The position numbers and the translations under genes were made by a program. From NCBI RefSeq assembly GCF_002803075.1, contig NZ_NNBK01000029.1, forward strand, positions 22,974 to 78,144: a stretch of DNA of 55,171 nt, written 5' to 3'. This stretch comes from Streptomyces sp. CB01373. Its GTDB lineage: Bacteria; Actinomycetota; Actinomycetes; Streptomycetales; Streptomycetaceae. Under the pieces are notes generated by a model. It had not been told where the DNA came from. It did no database searches and saw only the letters and a list, made by a program, of their open reading frames with translations. Position 1 is the stretch's first letter. Each line of letters opens with the position of its first letter. Below are positions 9,718 to 17,418 of the stretch, piece by piece.

Positions 9718-10431
9718 GTGTCCACCACGACCGCCATCGCAGCCGAACTCGACCTCACCCCGGCCGAGTTGGCTCCCTACATCCAGCACACCAAGATCGA
9801 TCCGGACGCGACCCGCGACGACATGGTCGCCCACGCCCAGGAGGCGGTCACCCACGGTTTCAACGCCGCGATGGTTCCCGCGTCCTGGCTGCCCGTCGTG
9901 GCGGCCGAACTGCGCGGCACCGGGGTCGGAGTGGCCTCCGCCCTGGACTTCCCGACCGTCGGCGTCATGACCAGCGCGGGCAAGGCCGCCGAGGCCGCGG
10001 AGATAGCCCGGCTCGGCGCGACCCAGCTCGACATCGGCGTCCAGATCGGCTGGCTCAAGAGCGGCCGCTACGACGACTTCCGCGAGGACATCGCGGGCGT
10101 GGTCCGGGCCTCGGGCCTGCCCGTCAAGGTCATGCTGGAACTGCCGCTGCTCACCGACGACGAGAAGGAGGCCGCCGTCGAGCTCGCCATGGAGGCGGGC
10201 GCCGCCTTCCTGAAGAACGCCAGCAGCGGACAGATCGAGACTGCGAATCCGACGAGCGTTCGCTACCTTGTTGACCGGGCGCGGAACGGGGTTCAGGTGA
10301 AGGCGTCCGGGTCCATCAAGACCTACCGGCAGGGCCTGGAACTCCTGCGCGCGGGTGCCTCCCTGCTCGGGACCAGCGCCGGCCTGGCGATCGTGGCCGA
10401 CACCGGTGACGAGTCGACCGTCAGCTACTGA
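9718..10431 (+). CDS. deoC: DeoC-like deoxyribose-phosphate aldolase
   Basis: Predicted class I aldolase cleaving 2-deoxyribose 5-phosphate to acetaldehyde and glyceraldehyde 3-phosphate. The 237-residue barrel carries LDIGVQIGWLKSG, VKVMLELPLLTD, and the Schiff-base lysine (about residue 166) in FLKNASSG, where classic DeoC has KTSTG. The second lysine is in VQVKASGSIK. The altered residues after the catalytic Lys mean a related sugar-phosphate aldolase activity is possible. It follows rbsD after 171 bases without an obvious terminator and sits with a ribokinase, so the operon may degrade deoxyribose or nucleoside-derived sugars. The GTG start has GGGAGATCA upstream. Confidence 0.85.
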   Translation: MSTTTAIAAELDLTPAELAPYIQHTKIDPDATRDDMVAHAQEAVTHGFNAAMVPASWLPVVAAELRGTGVGVASALDFPTVGVMTSAGKAAEAAEIARLGATQLDIGVQIGWLKSGRYDDFREDIAGVVRASGLPVKVMLELPLLTDDEKEAAVELAMEAGAAFLKNASSGQIETANPTSVRYLVDRARNGVQVKASGSIKTYRQGLELLRAGASLLGTSAGLAIVADTGDESTVSY

Positions 10432-10443
10432 CCGGCCACTGCC

Positions 10444-10480
10444 GCCGCACCCCGCCCGCATCTCGCGGCCGGGGTGCGGC
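10444..10480 (+). terminator. Hairpin between deoC and the GntR gene
   Basis: GCCGCACCCCG (10444-10454) pairs perfectly with CGGGGTGCGGC (10470-10480) across a 15-base loop, right after the deoC stop. It may terminate or attenuate the operon before the regulator. Confidence 0.6.
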
Positions 10481-10541
10481 TCCCCATTCTCCGGAGCGAC
10501 GCCCGTCCTCCGGTGAGACCGGAGAAGGAGATGCGACAACT

Positions 10542-11300
10542 GTGACGGCCGACAAAGGGGGGCTTCCGGGCATCAAGCGTGACGTCCCCACGGCGATCCA
10601 CGTCCAGATCTCGGAGCACATCCGACTGCGTATCGCCAGCGGCGAGTGGCCGGCGCACTACCGCCTCAAGAGCGAGCCCGAACTGGCTCAGGAGTTCGGT
10701 GTCAGCCGCGGCACCCTGCGGCGCGCCCTGACCACGCTCATCGAGGAGGGCCTGCTCCGGCAGGTGCGCGGGCGCGGCACGTTCGTCACCTCGACGACGA
10801 TCGAACCGGCCATCGCCCAGAAGCTGAGCACCCTGTCCGAGGACTTCGCCAGCCAGGGCGTGGTCACCACCACGTCGGTGCGGGAGTGCTCGCTGATCGT
10901 TCCGCCCCGGCCCATCGCGGCCCTGCTCGACGTCGCTCCCGGCACACGCGTGCTGCGCCTGGTGCGGGTGCGCAGCACCCGCGAAGGCCCGGTCGCGCTG
11001 CTGTTCAACTTCGTGCGCACGGACGTCGCGCCCGGCATCGAAGAGGTGGACTTCACCGCCTCCAGCCTCTTCGGGGTCCTGGAGGGCACGTACGGACTGA
11101 AGATCGCCACGGCCCGCCGGACCTTCAGCGCGGAGGCCGCCACCGCCGATGTCGCCGACGCCCTGTCACTGCCCGAGGGCGCGCCCGTGCAGTATCTCCA
11201 GCAGGTCACCTACCTCGCCGACGACCGGCCGGTGGAGTACTCGGATGTGTGGATCCACAGCGGCCGGCTGCGGGTCACCTCGCTGCTGCTGCGCAGATGA
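10542..11300 (+). CDS. GntR/UTRA-family transcriptional regulator
   Basis: A 252-residue one-component regulator. The N-terminal winged helix reads IHVQISEHIRLRIASGEW then LAQEFGVSRGTLRRALTTL and the wing GLLRQVRGRGTFVT. Residues ~95-245 form a UTRA ligand domain (HutC subfamily). Such proteins usually repress the adjacent catabolic operon and are released by a phosphorylated sugar, so it is the best candidate to bind the TATGGACA/TTGTCCAT repeats at 4375-4422. The GTG start at 10542 has GAAGGAGA upstream. It has the same strand as the operon but a hairpin precedes it. Confidence 0.9.
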   Translation: MTADKGGLPGIKRDVPTAIHVQISEHIRLRIASGEWPAHYRLKSEPELAQEFGVSRGTLRRALTTLIEEGLLRQVRGRGTFVTSTTIEPAIAQKLSTLSEDFASQGVVTTTSVRECSLIVPPRPIAALLDVAPGTRVLRLVRVRSTREGPVALLFNFVRTDVAPGIEEVDFTASSLFGVLEGTYGLKIATARRTFSAEAATADVADALSLPEGAPVQYLQQVTYLADDRPVEYSDVWIHSGRLRVTSLLLRR

Positions 11301-11422
11301 GGACGGTGCCGGGGCGTTCTCCGGGTACCCCGAGGGGCGGTGGGCGCTCTCCTGCTCGGTAATGTGCGGGAGGTACGGGGCGGACGGGTCACCCCGTCGG
11401 CAGCGGGTCGGAGAGGGAGTAC

Positions 11423-12151
11423 GTGACGACCACCCTGATCGCCGAGGTGGCGCTGGTCACCGCGCTGGCGTCGTTCGCGCAGGCGCTGAGCGGCTTCGGG
11501 TTCGCGCTGGTGGCGGTGCCGCTGCTGACCCTGCTCACCACCCCTCAGAACGCCGTCGTCGTGGTCACCGCGCTGGGCGGGGTGCTCTCTCTGGCGGTCT
11601 GCGTCCACCAGAGGGAACACGTCAGTGTGCGCACCGCGGGCCTCGTGAGCGGAGCGGGACTGGTGGGCATGCCGCTCGGGCTGCTCGCGGTGACGGTGCT
11701 GGGCGCCCGCTCGCTGTCCGTCCTCATCGCGTGTGTGGTGCTGGTGTTCGCCGTCCTGATCGGCCGGGGCCTGACCTTCCGGCGCGGCACCGGGCCCACC
11801 GCCGCCGCGGGTGTCGCCAGCGGGGCGCTGCTGACCGCGACCGGCATGAACGGGCCGCCGCTGGTCGCCGCCTTCCAGGCCATGGGCCTGACGCCCCGCG
11901 AGTTCCGGGCCACGCTCCAGGCCACGTTCTGCGTCCAGGACGCCCTGGCACTCGCCGGGTTCCTCGCCGTCGGCCGGCTGACCGGGGACAGCCTGCTGCT
12001 GACCGCCGCCGGGCTCCCCGGTCTGCTGGTGGGCTGGTGGCTCGGCGACCGTCTCTTCACCCGCACGGACCCCGCGCGCTTCAAGAAGATCGTCCTCGGG
12101 GTACTGGTCGCCAGCGCCTGCGCCGCGCTGTACCAGGCCACGCTGGGCTGA
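11423..12151 (+). CDS. TauE/SafE-family membrane permease
   Basis: A 242-residue, mostly hydrophobic protein with 7-8 predicted helices, in the sulfite exporter TauE/SafE (DUF81) family. Family features are the N-terminal FAQALSGFGFALVAVPLL helix and the second repeat GVASGALLTATGMNGPPLVAAFQAMGL. Members export sulfite, sulfoacetate or similar small anions. No sulfur-metabolism gene adjoins it, so the substrate is unknown. The GTG start at 11423 has GAGAGGGAG upstream. Confidence 0.87.
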   Translation: MTTTLIAEVALVTALASFAQALSGFGFALVAVPLLTLLTTPQNAVVVVTALGGVLSLAVCVHQREHVSVRTAGLVSGAGLVGMPLGLLAVTVLGARSLSVLIACVVLVFAVLIGRGLTFRRGTGPTAAAGVASGALLTATGMNGPPLVAAFQAMGLTPREFRATLQATFCVQDALALAGFLAVGRLTGDSLLLTAAGLPGLLVGWWLGDRLFTRTDPARFKKIVLGVLVASACAALYQATLG

Positions 12152-12182
12152 CCCGGTCTCCGAGCCCTGTCCGGTCCCGCGC

Positions 12183-12584
12183 TCAACGCTCCTGACCGGA
12201 GGCGTCCTGGTCGCAGGGACCGTACACCGCGCGCGGGCCCACGGTGGCGGCGCCCGTCGCGGTCACCCTGCGGCGCAGTTCGCGGTCGGCGGTGACGACC
12301 ACGCGGGACCGGTCCGCCGTGACGGCGGCCAGCCGGGCGATGTGGTCGTCGCCGCTGCCGGACGCCTCCTCGACCCGTACGCCGGGCACGGACGGCACGC
12401 CCCGGGCGGCGCCCTCAAGGACCAGGACGATCTCCAGCGGACCGGGCACGCCGGGAACGCCCTCCTCGACGTACCCGGCGAGCCGGTCGCGCAGGCGTTC
12501 GGCGGCGGCCCGCCGGTCGCGCCACCATCCGTCCGGGACGGAGCCGACGACGTTGGCCCCGTCGACGATCAGCAGGGTCGGCAT
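12183..12584 (-). CDS. NYN/PIN-like nuclease-fold protein
   Basis: A 133-residue single-domain protein of the NYN (PIN-like) fold, potentially a metal-dependent RNA nuclease. Conserved acidic positions are visible: the Asp in LLIVDGANVVGSVPDGWWRDR, the central SGSGDDHIARL and VVVTADRELRRRV. This layout matches small actinobacterial PIN-domain proteins annotated as NTP pyrophosphohydrolase or RNA-binding. It converges with the TauE gene, 31 bases apart. The biological role is unknown. Confidence 0.78.
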   Translation of the reverse strand: MPTLLIVDGANVVGSVPDGWWRDRRAAAERLRDRLAGYVEEGVPGVPGPLEIVLVLEGAARGVPSVPGVRVEEASGSGDDHIARLAAVTADRSRVVVTADRELRRRVTATGAATVGPRAVYGPCDQDASGQER

Positions 12585-12731
12585 CCTGGTTCGGTCCTTC
12601 CGGTCGGGATCAGACGCGGTACCAGTGTCGGTGACGTCGCGCGCCCGCGGGCTTCCCGCCCGACCCGTCCCGCCCGACCTGGCCCGCCCGGCGGACGCCA
12701 GCCCGTGGACGAGCGTGACCCGCTGGGCGGA

Positions 12732-13811
12732 TCAACCGCCCGTCGCGGGGGACTTCCTGGCGGACTCCGGGATGGTGGAGTCGGTGCGGAGCGCCTCCCA
12801 CAGTTCGGTCGCCTGGGGCTCCGCGGCCACCACGCGGTTGGGGTCGATCTTGTCGTACTTCACCGGCAGCATGATCGTCTCCATGCTGGACGGGTCGACC
12901 CCGTTCAGGCTGCGCCCGAACTCCGCCAGCTTGGTGAGGGAGGCGAGCTCGGAGTCGGTGGTGAGGGCCGCGGTGAGGCTGTCGGCGATCTTGTACGTCT
13001 TGGTGGGGCTGCCCAGGAGGTCCTGCTTCTTGATCTCGCTCAGCAGGTCCAGCATGAACTGCTGCTGGAGGCTGATGCGTCCGAGGTCGCTGCCGTCGCC
13101 GATGCCGTGCCGGGTGCGGACGAACTGCAGGGACCGGGTGCCGTCCAGACGGTGGGTACCGGCGGTCAGGTCCAGGCCGCTGGACTTGTCGTGGATGTCC
13201 TGGTCCACGGTGACGGTGACCCCGCCTATCGCGTCCACCAGCCCCTGGAAGCCGGAGAAGTCGATCTCCATGTAGTGGTCCACGCGGGTGCCGGACATCT
13301 GCTCCACGGTCTTCACCACACAGGCCGGACCGACCTGTCCGTAGATGGAGTTGAACATCACGCGCTTCGCCGACGCCACCGCCGTGCCGTCGGACTTCGT
13401 GCACTCGGGCCGGGTCACCAGGGTGTCGCGGGGAATGCTGATGGCGACGGCCTGGGTGCGGCCCTCGGGTATGTGCATCATCAGCGCGGTGTCGGAGCGG
13501 GCGCCGGAGACGTTGCCGGTGTTCAGCGCGGCGTTGGCGCCGGCGCGGGAGTCGGAGCCGAGGATCAGGACGTTCTGCCCGGACGTGGGCAGCCTCTCGG
13601 GCCGGTCGTCGCCGATGGCCTGGTCGATGTCGACGCCCTTGATGTTGTTGTCCAGGCCGCTGTACAGCCAGTACACGGTTCCCGCCCCGGCCGCGACCAG
13701 CACGGCCAGTGAGAGCAGGATCCACCGGCCGGTGCGGCGCCGGCGACGGGGAGTTCCCTCCTGCTCGGGGCGGTGCGGGCCGCGGGGGCTCTCGGCGGCT
13801 GGTTTTGTCAT
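12732..13811 (-). CDS. LytR-CpsA-Psr (LCP) cell-wall glycopolymer ligase
   Basis: Transfers lipid-linked glycopolymers (teichoic acid-like polymers, arabinogalactan or capsule) to peptidoglycan. At 359 residues it has a short basic cytoplasmic N-terminus, one transmembrane helix (WILLSLAVLVAAGAGTVYW) and an extracellular LCP domain with NVLILGSDSRAG, RSDTALMMHIPEGR, SIPRDTLV and QFVRTRHGIGDGSDLGRISL; the Arg/Asp residues in these blocks bind the pyrophosphate. The start is placed at MTKPAAESP (13811) because GAGGAC precedes it; an in-frame ATG eight codons upstream (13835) is an alternative. It stands alone. Confidence 0.92.
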   Translation of the reverse strand: MTKPAAESPRGPHRPEQEGTPRRRRRTGRWILLSLAVLVAAGAGTVYWLYSGLDNNIKGVDIDQAIGDDRPERLPTSGQNVLILGSDSRAGANAALNTGNVSGARSDTALMMHIPEGRTQAVAISIPRDTLVTRPECTKSDGTAVASAKRVMFNSIYGQVGPACVVKTVEQMSGTRVDHYMEIDFSGFQGLVDAIGGVTVTVDQDIHDKSSGLDLTAGTHRLDGTRSLQFVRTRHGIGDGSDLGRISLQQQFMLDLLSEIKKQDLLGSPTKTYKIADSLTAALTTDSELASLTKLAEFGRSLNGVDPSSMETIMLPVKYDKIDPNRVVAAEPQATELWEALRTDSTIPESARKSPATGG

Positions 13812-14552
13812 CGCGCGCTGTCCTCGTCTCCTCATGCCCGGGCAGGGAGCGCTCGGGCTATCGGACAGACCCGTGACCCATGGGGGGCGTTGTACGGCAG
13901 TGGCATACATCACGTGCTGTGCGTACGGGAGTTGAAGTGACCGCCAACCGCGGCCGCGGCGCCGTGTTCCCTCCGCCGCGGAACGACGCGTGGTGGTTGG
14001 TGGAGTACCGGTGATTCTTCGACTGGTCGGCGCCGGTGTGGTCGCGGGTGGGCCTGGTGGGTCTTGGCGTTTCTGGCTCCATATCCCGGTGCGGCGCTCC
14101 GTACCGTCCGGCAGCTGACGGGCGACGGCCCGGCCCGACGAGCTGCCTTCCCGCTCGACGTACTGAACTGCCTGGACCGAGCCGTCCGCCGCCGGCCAGC
14201 GCCTCGGCGTAGCTGCGGGTCGTCCGGCCACAGGTCTCGCACGTTGTCCACCGCAGTGGGTGTGCCTGGTGCCACCGATGTAGTGAATTTGCCGGGACTC
14301 CCCTGCCGTAGCGCCTGGCGTGTGTCCCCGGGTGTTCCGGTGTCCCCGTTGATCGTTTGCGCAGCTCCGCGGCGCCCTCGCTCTGGAGCGGGCAGCTCCG
14401 CCCGGGGAAACGAGGCCGCAGCACACGGCACGGACGGAACGAGAAGGGTCCTGGGCGGAGCCCAAGATGGGGTGTGGCGGCAGCGAGGCCGAGCAGTGGC
14501 TCCGTCGCCTGCCGAGAAGGCATTCCCCGTACACGAACTGCAGGAGGAACAC
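13812..14552. other. 741-base stretch without a supported gene
   Basis: Between the LCP start and the EF-hand gene several long open frames exist on both strands, but none has a recognisable domain or a ribosome site; they are rich in Arg/Pro/Ala, as expected from unselected GC-rich DNA. It must hold the LCP promoter and the EF-hand promoter. Confidence 0.5.
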
Positions 14553-14765
14553 GTGGGCAAGATGACCGAGGCCGAGGTCGAGGCTGTGTTCGCGAGGATC
14601 GACACGGACGGAAGCGGCGAGATCCGACTGCGTGAGTTGAGGGACTACGGCCTGGCCAACGACGGCACCCTCGACGGACTGAAGCTCGCCGACTTCGTCC
14701 GGGCAGCCGACACCGACGGCGACCGGCGGATCAGCCTCACCGAGTTCAAGTCGTACTTCGCCTGA
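14553..14765 (+). CDS. Small EF-hand calcium-binding protein
   Basis: A 70-residue cytosolic protein made of two EF-hands: loop one DTDGSGEIRLRE (Asp-x-Asp-x-Ser-Gly ... Glu at position 12) and loop two DTDGDRRISLTE. Both keep the calcium ligands at 1, 3, 5 and 12; loop two has Arg at position 6 instead of Gly. The GTG at 14553 is chosen because CAGGAGGAAC lies 6-8 bases upstream and it begins just before the first helix. Streptomyces encode small EF-hand proteins of this size (CabC/CabD type) linked to calcium-dependent spore germination and aerial growth; that role here is inference. Confidence 0.88.
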   Translation: MGKMTEAEVEAVFARIDTDGSGEIRLRELRDYGLANDGTLDGLKLADFVRAADTDGDRRISLTEFKSYFA

Positions 14766-14803
14766 CCCGCGGCCCCAACACTCGGGGTCGGCGGGCGGCG
14801 CAT

Positions 14804-14823
14804 CCACTCCGTATTCGGAGTGG
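14804..14823 (+). terminator. Hairpin after EF-hand gene
   Basis: CCACTCCG (14804-14811), loop TATT, CGGAGTGG (14816-14823): a perfect 8-bp stem 39 bases after the EF-hand stop, also marking the edge of the degenerate region that follows. Confidence 0.6.
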
Positions 14824-14848
14824 GGAAAGATCCGTATGGTTGTTGGCG

Positions 14849-15540
14849 CTAAGAACGATCACGGTCCGACCGGTGCGAGCGTGCTGACCCGGTTCTCGTA
14901 CTCGTGGCGGGCCTTGCGCTGGGCCGGAAAGCGGGGATGCCCTGGCCGCCGTCGAGCGGCTGGCAGCGGGCGAGGAGCCCATGGTGCGCGGCGGGGGCGG
15001 CAGTGACGCGCAGGGTATAACCCTGGCCGCGTCGTACGGTCACCCCCTGGTTGAGCGCGGCCCGCTCGGCGGGCTCCAGGTCGGCCGCGCGCAGGGAGTC
15101 GGCGACCTTGCCGGGCATGTCGAGGGTGACCGGCAGCTCCGGGGCGGGGGCACCCTCCTGCCCGATGGCGGTGTGGTCGGGTGGGAGGTCGGCGACGGCC
15201 GTGCGCATCGCGCCGCGGCTGGACCCCGTGGTCGCGGGCGAGGGCGGCGATCGAGCGGCCCTCCAGGTAGGCGGTGCTTACGGTTTCGGTCTTCGCGGCC
15301 GGGACGGCGGGGCGGCGCCCGCCTCTGCTGCCCTTGGCCTCGGCGGCGCGCAGTCCGTCGTCGGTGAGATCGCGCTGGAGTTCGCCATTTCGGGCGCTGG
15401 AGGGGGCGGAGTCGGCTGAAGGTGCCGCCATCCTCTTGGAAGACGACCGGGTCCTCGATCCCGGCCTCGTCGAGGACGAGGTTCTGCCGGGCGGTCGAAT
15501 GCTGGTCGGTCGAGACTCGTCTGTAGACCAGGTTCGCCAC
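14849..15540 (-). pseudogene. Serine recombinase (resolvase-type) pseudogene
   Basis: The ATG at 15540 opens an N-terminus typical of small serine recombinases (NLVYRRVSTDQHSTARQN, catalytic Ser in RVST). At about 15395 the frame breaks: homologues continue with the catalytic core, but here the sequence jumps into another frame at GELQRDLTDDGLRAAEAKG, i.e. an internal deletion removed most of the core. A further one-base insertion near 15221 shifts the C-terminal helix-turn-helix (IAALARDHGV, then in the third frame MRTAVADLPPDH). The gene cannot make a working recombinase. It is read across three frames of the minus strand and marks an old integration event. Confidence 0.8.
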
Positions 15541-15922
15541 CGAGGGGCCACGTCAAACCCTGTCAGCAATCACCATCGGATTCGATTGGATTCGCGCCGC
15601 CGTGAACCCCCGGATCGCACGATCGGATGCCTCACGCGTGGTCAGCATGGGTACGCCTGTTCTTAATTCAGGCACGTGCGCGAAAATAAAGGGCAGGCGG
15701 GAGTGGGTAGAGGGCGATGCGCGCATATGGTGGTTTGGATCCGTGACATCTTGGGGAGCGGTGACCCGGAAGTTCTCCACCCGGTTGGCCCGGCACGCCC
15801 CATAGGCCAATCGGACCATTCTCACCTATGGTCCGACGGGTGGGATCACCCAAGTCCGTTCACGTGGCCCGCTGCGGCCGGGTCTCCCTGTGTACCCGGC
15901 CGTCAAAGGAAGGGATTATGGA
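15541..15922. other. 382-base intergenic stretch, no gene supported
   Basis: Less GC-rich than its surroundings. No ORF with a domain or ribosome site was found. It separates the recombinase pseudogene from the crystallin-like gene and presumably contains that gene's promoter. Confidence 0.4.
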
Positions 15923-16297
15923 ATGACTGTCGAAAAGAAGAAGCTCAAGGGTGCGGAGAATGTCCCGGATGGTTTCTGGGCCCTATTCGATGACGCCAAC
16001 TTCAACCACGACGACGGCTGGGGCGAGTGCCTCATCGGCGACGAAAGCGTCCGCAGATTGGCGGATCACGGTTTCAATGACCGTGCCACCAGCGTGGTGA
16101 ACAAGACGAAGCATGCTCTGTATTTGAGTCGGCATGGCGACACCGAAATTCTGCGGGCGAAGATCAAGGCGGAGGATTCCGCGAGCATGCGCGTCGAACC
16201 CGGGGAGCAGATCAGCAACCTCAAGGAGCCGGGACTCGTGGGGGCTATCAGCAACCTCAACGACGCAATCTCTGCCGTTATTCTCGACAAGCCCTAA
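15923..16297 (+). CDS. Beta/gamma-crystallin-like (peptidase inhibitor I36 family-like) protein
   Basis: A 124-residue protein whose central part (FWALFDDANFNHDDGWGECL, then LADHGFNDRATSVVNKT and a following YLSRHGD strand) matches the Greek-key pattern of actinobacterial I36/SMI-type beta/gamma-crystallin proteins. Those are normally secreted, but this one has no signal peptide and begins with a lysine-rich MTVEKKKLKG. The ATG at 15923 is chosen because AAAGGAAGGG precedes it by ~8 bases. Third codon positions carry far more A/T than core genes, suggesting recent transfer. The activity (metalloprotease inhibition, calcium binding or other) is not established. Confidence 0.65.
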   Translation: MTVEKKKLKGAENVPDGFWALFDDANFNHDDGWGECLIGDESVRRLADHGFNDRATSVVNKTKHALYLSRHGDTEILRAKIKAEDSASMRVEPGEQISNLKEPGLVGAISNLNDAISAVILDKP

Positions 16298-16549
16298 AAC
16301 GAGCAAAGGCGAGCGGCGAGGCCCTCACGGGTAGTCGAGGCGGTCACGGACGAGCTGATAGTTCCGCACGCCGGTCTGCAGGTTCACGGTACTGGTGCTC
16401 CTTCGTCGGCTGGTCCGGTCGGACACCGGGGCCGTTCTCCTCGTCTGGGGAACGGCCCCGGCGGCGGGCAGCATTGGCTGGACGCGAGCCCGCGCCGCCC
16501 GGGCGCCCGGTGACTTCACCTGCGAACGCCGCGGCCAGGAAGCCAGGCG

Positions 16550-16780
16550 CTACCGGCGCGGGATCTGCGGCCGATGCGGCATGCCGGCGAAGGGCTCAGG
16601 GACGGGCGACGGCGGGTCGCCGAGCCGGATCTGGACCTCGCCGTCCTCACGGAGGGCATCGTCAATGGTGAGCCGTGTGATCCGGGTGAGCGGCTGCGCG
16701 TAGAGGAGGACGAGCGCGGCGGCCACGCGGTCCTGGAGAGGCATGTCGTTGCGGTTGACGGCCTGCCGGAGGAGGGTAAG
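16550..16780 (-). pseudogene. Tyrosine recombinase/integrase remnant, central part
   Basis: On the minus strand, residues RLTLLRQAVNRNDMPLQDR, AAALVLLYAQPLTRITRLT and PSPVPEPFAG correspond to the middle of a Streptomyces phage-type integrase family; homology ends at PFAG and a stop follows about 11 codons later. It has no start, no N-terminal domain and no catalytic C-terminus in this orientation. The missing C-terminal part of the same family lies immediately adjacent but on the opposite strand (16782-16969), so an inversion has split the gene. Confidence 0.6.
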
Positions 16781-16781
16781 C

Positions 16782-16969
16782 CGCCTCCGCGACCTGGGCT
16801 TCCCCACCCGGCGAGGGACGCACCTCGGCGATCCGCCACCTCGTACTCCGGGCCCCCGCCCCCGTGGTCGCCCGCATGCTCGGCTACCACGACGGCACCA
16901 CCGCCCAACTCGCCGCCGAGGCCGGCGGAACCTGGAAATGCTGTGCCCCCGGAGATCACGCATGGTGAC
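16782..16969 (+). pseudogene. Tyrosine recombinase/integrase remnant, C-terminal part
   Basis: Plus-strand reading gives LRDLGFPTRRG, then after a frame shift near 16815 AIRHLVLRAPAPVVARMLGY and HDGTTAQLAAEAGGTW ending at a TGA. This is the C-terminal helix region of the same integrase family whose central part lies inverted next door. No start or active gene remains. Confidence 0.6.
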
Positions 16970-16989
16970 CCGCGCTCAGCGACGGATGC

Positions 16990-17328
16990 GGGAGGCCGGT
17001 CGCGCACGACCTTCGTCGCCCGCAGATACGCTCCCACACGCGCTGCAGCCTCGGCGGCGTGGTCCGCGGTGGCTTCGTCGAGGCGGTCGCTTCTGGTCAG
17101 CAGGCGGTAGTAGAGGGGGGCGAAGACAGCACGGATTACCTCGTGGACATCGGTGCCCTCAGGCACCTTGACCCGGTCGATGGCTTGCTGGACGCAGGGT
17201 GCCCACTCCTTGGCGCGGATGTCGTAGAAGCGGTGCAGGGCCTCGACCGTCTTCGCCTCACAGGGGGCGGCGGCGATCGCGGCCTTGAACAGGGCTCCTT
17301 GCAGTGGGTCGGCCAAGGTGCCCTGCAC
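16990..17328 (-). pseudogene. TetR-family regulator, C-terminal fragment
   Basis: The first ~95 residues read from 17328 (ADPLQGALFKAAIAAA, VEALHRFYDIRAKEWAP, EVIRAVFAPLYYRLLTRSD) match the ligand-binding C-terminal half of a TetR regulator. The N-terminal helix-turn-helix is absent: upstream lies the fadB terminator and then fadB. The frame also runs on past the normal C-terminus into the integrase debris. It is a truncated remnant, not a working regulator. Confidence 0.65.
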
Positions 17329-17347
17329 GAGCCGGGCCCGCGGTACG

Positions 17348-17387
17348 CGTCCGCCCCTGCCGCTGCGATGAGCGACAGGGGCGGACG
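17348..17387 (-). terminator. Hairpin after fadB
   Basis: CGTCCGCCCCTG (17348-17359) pairs with CAGGGGCGGACG (17376-17387), 32 bases beyond the fadB stop on the minus strand. Confidence 0.75.
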
Positions 17388-17418
17388 GCGGTGCGGGGCC
17401 GCTGCGGGCCGGGAGGCG

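Noticed and set aside
7489..10539. 1016-codon minus-strand frame
   Set aside because: Runs antisense through rbsA, rbsD and deoC; no motif and no ribosome site.
14064..14552. N-terminal extension of the EF-hand open frame
   Set aside because: No domain, and a good ribosome site directly precedes the internal GTG at 14553; the extension is Arg/Pro/Ala-rich.
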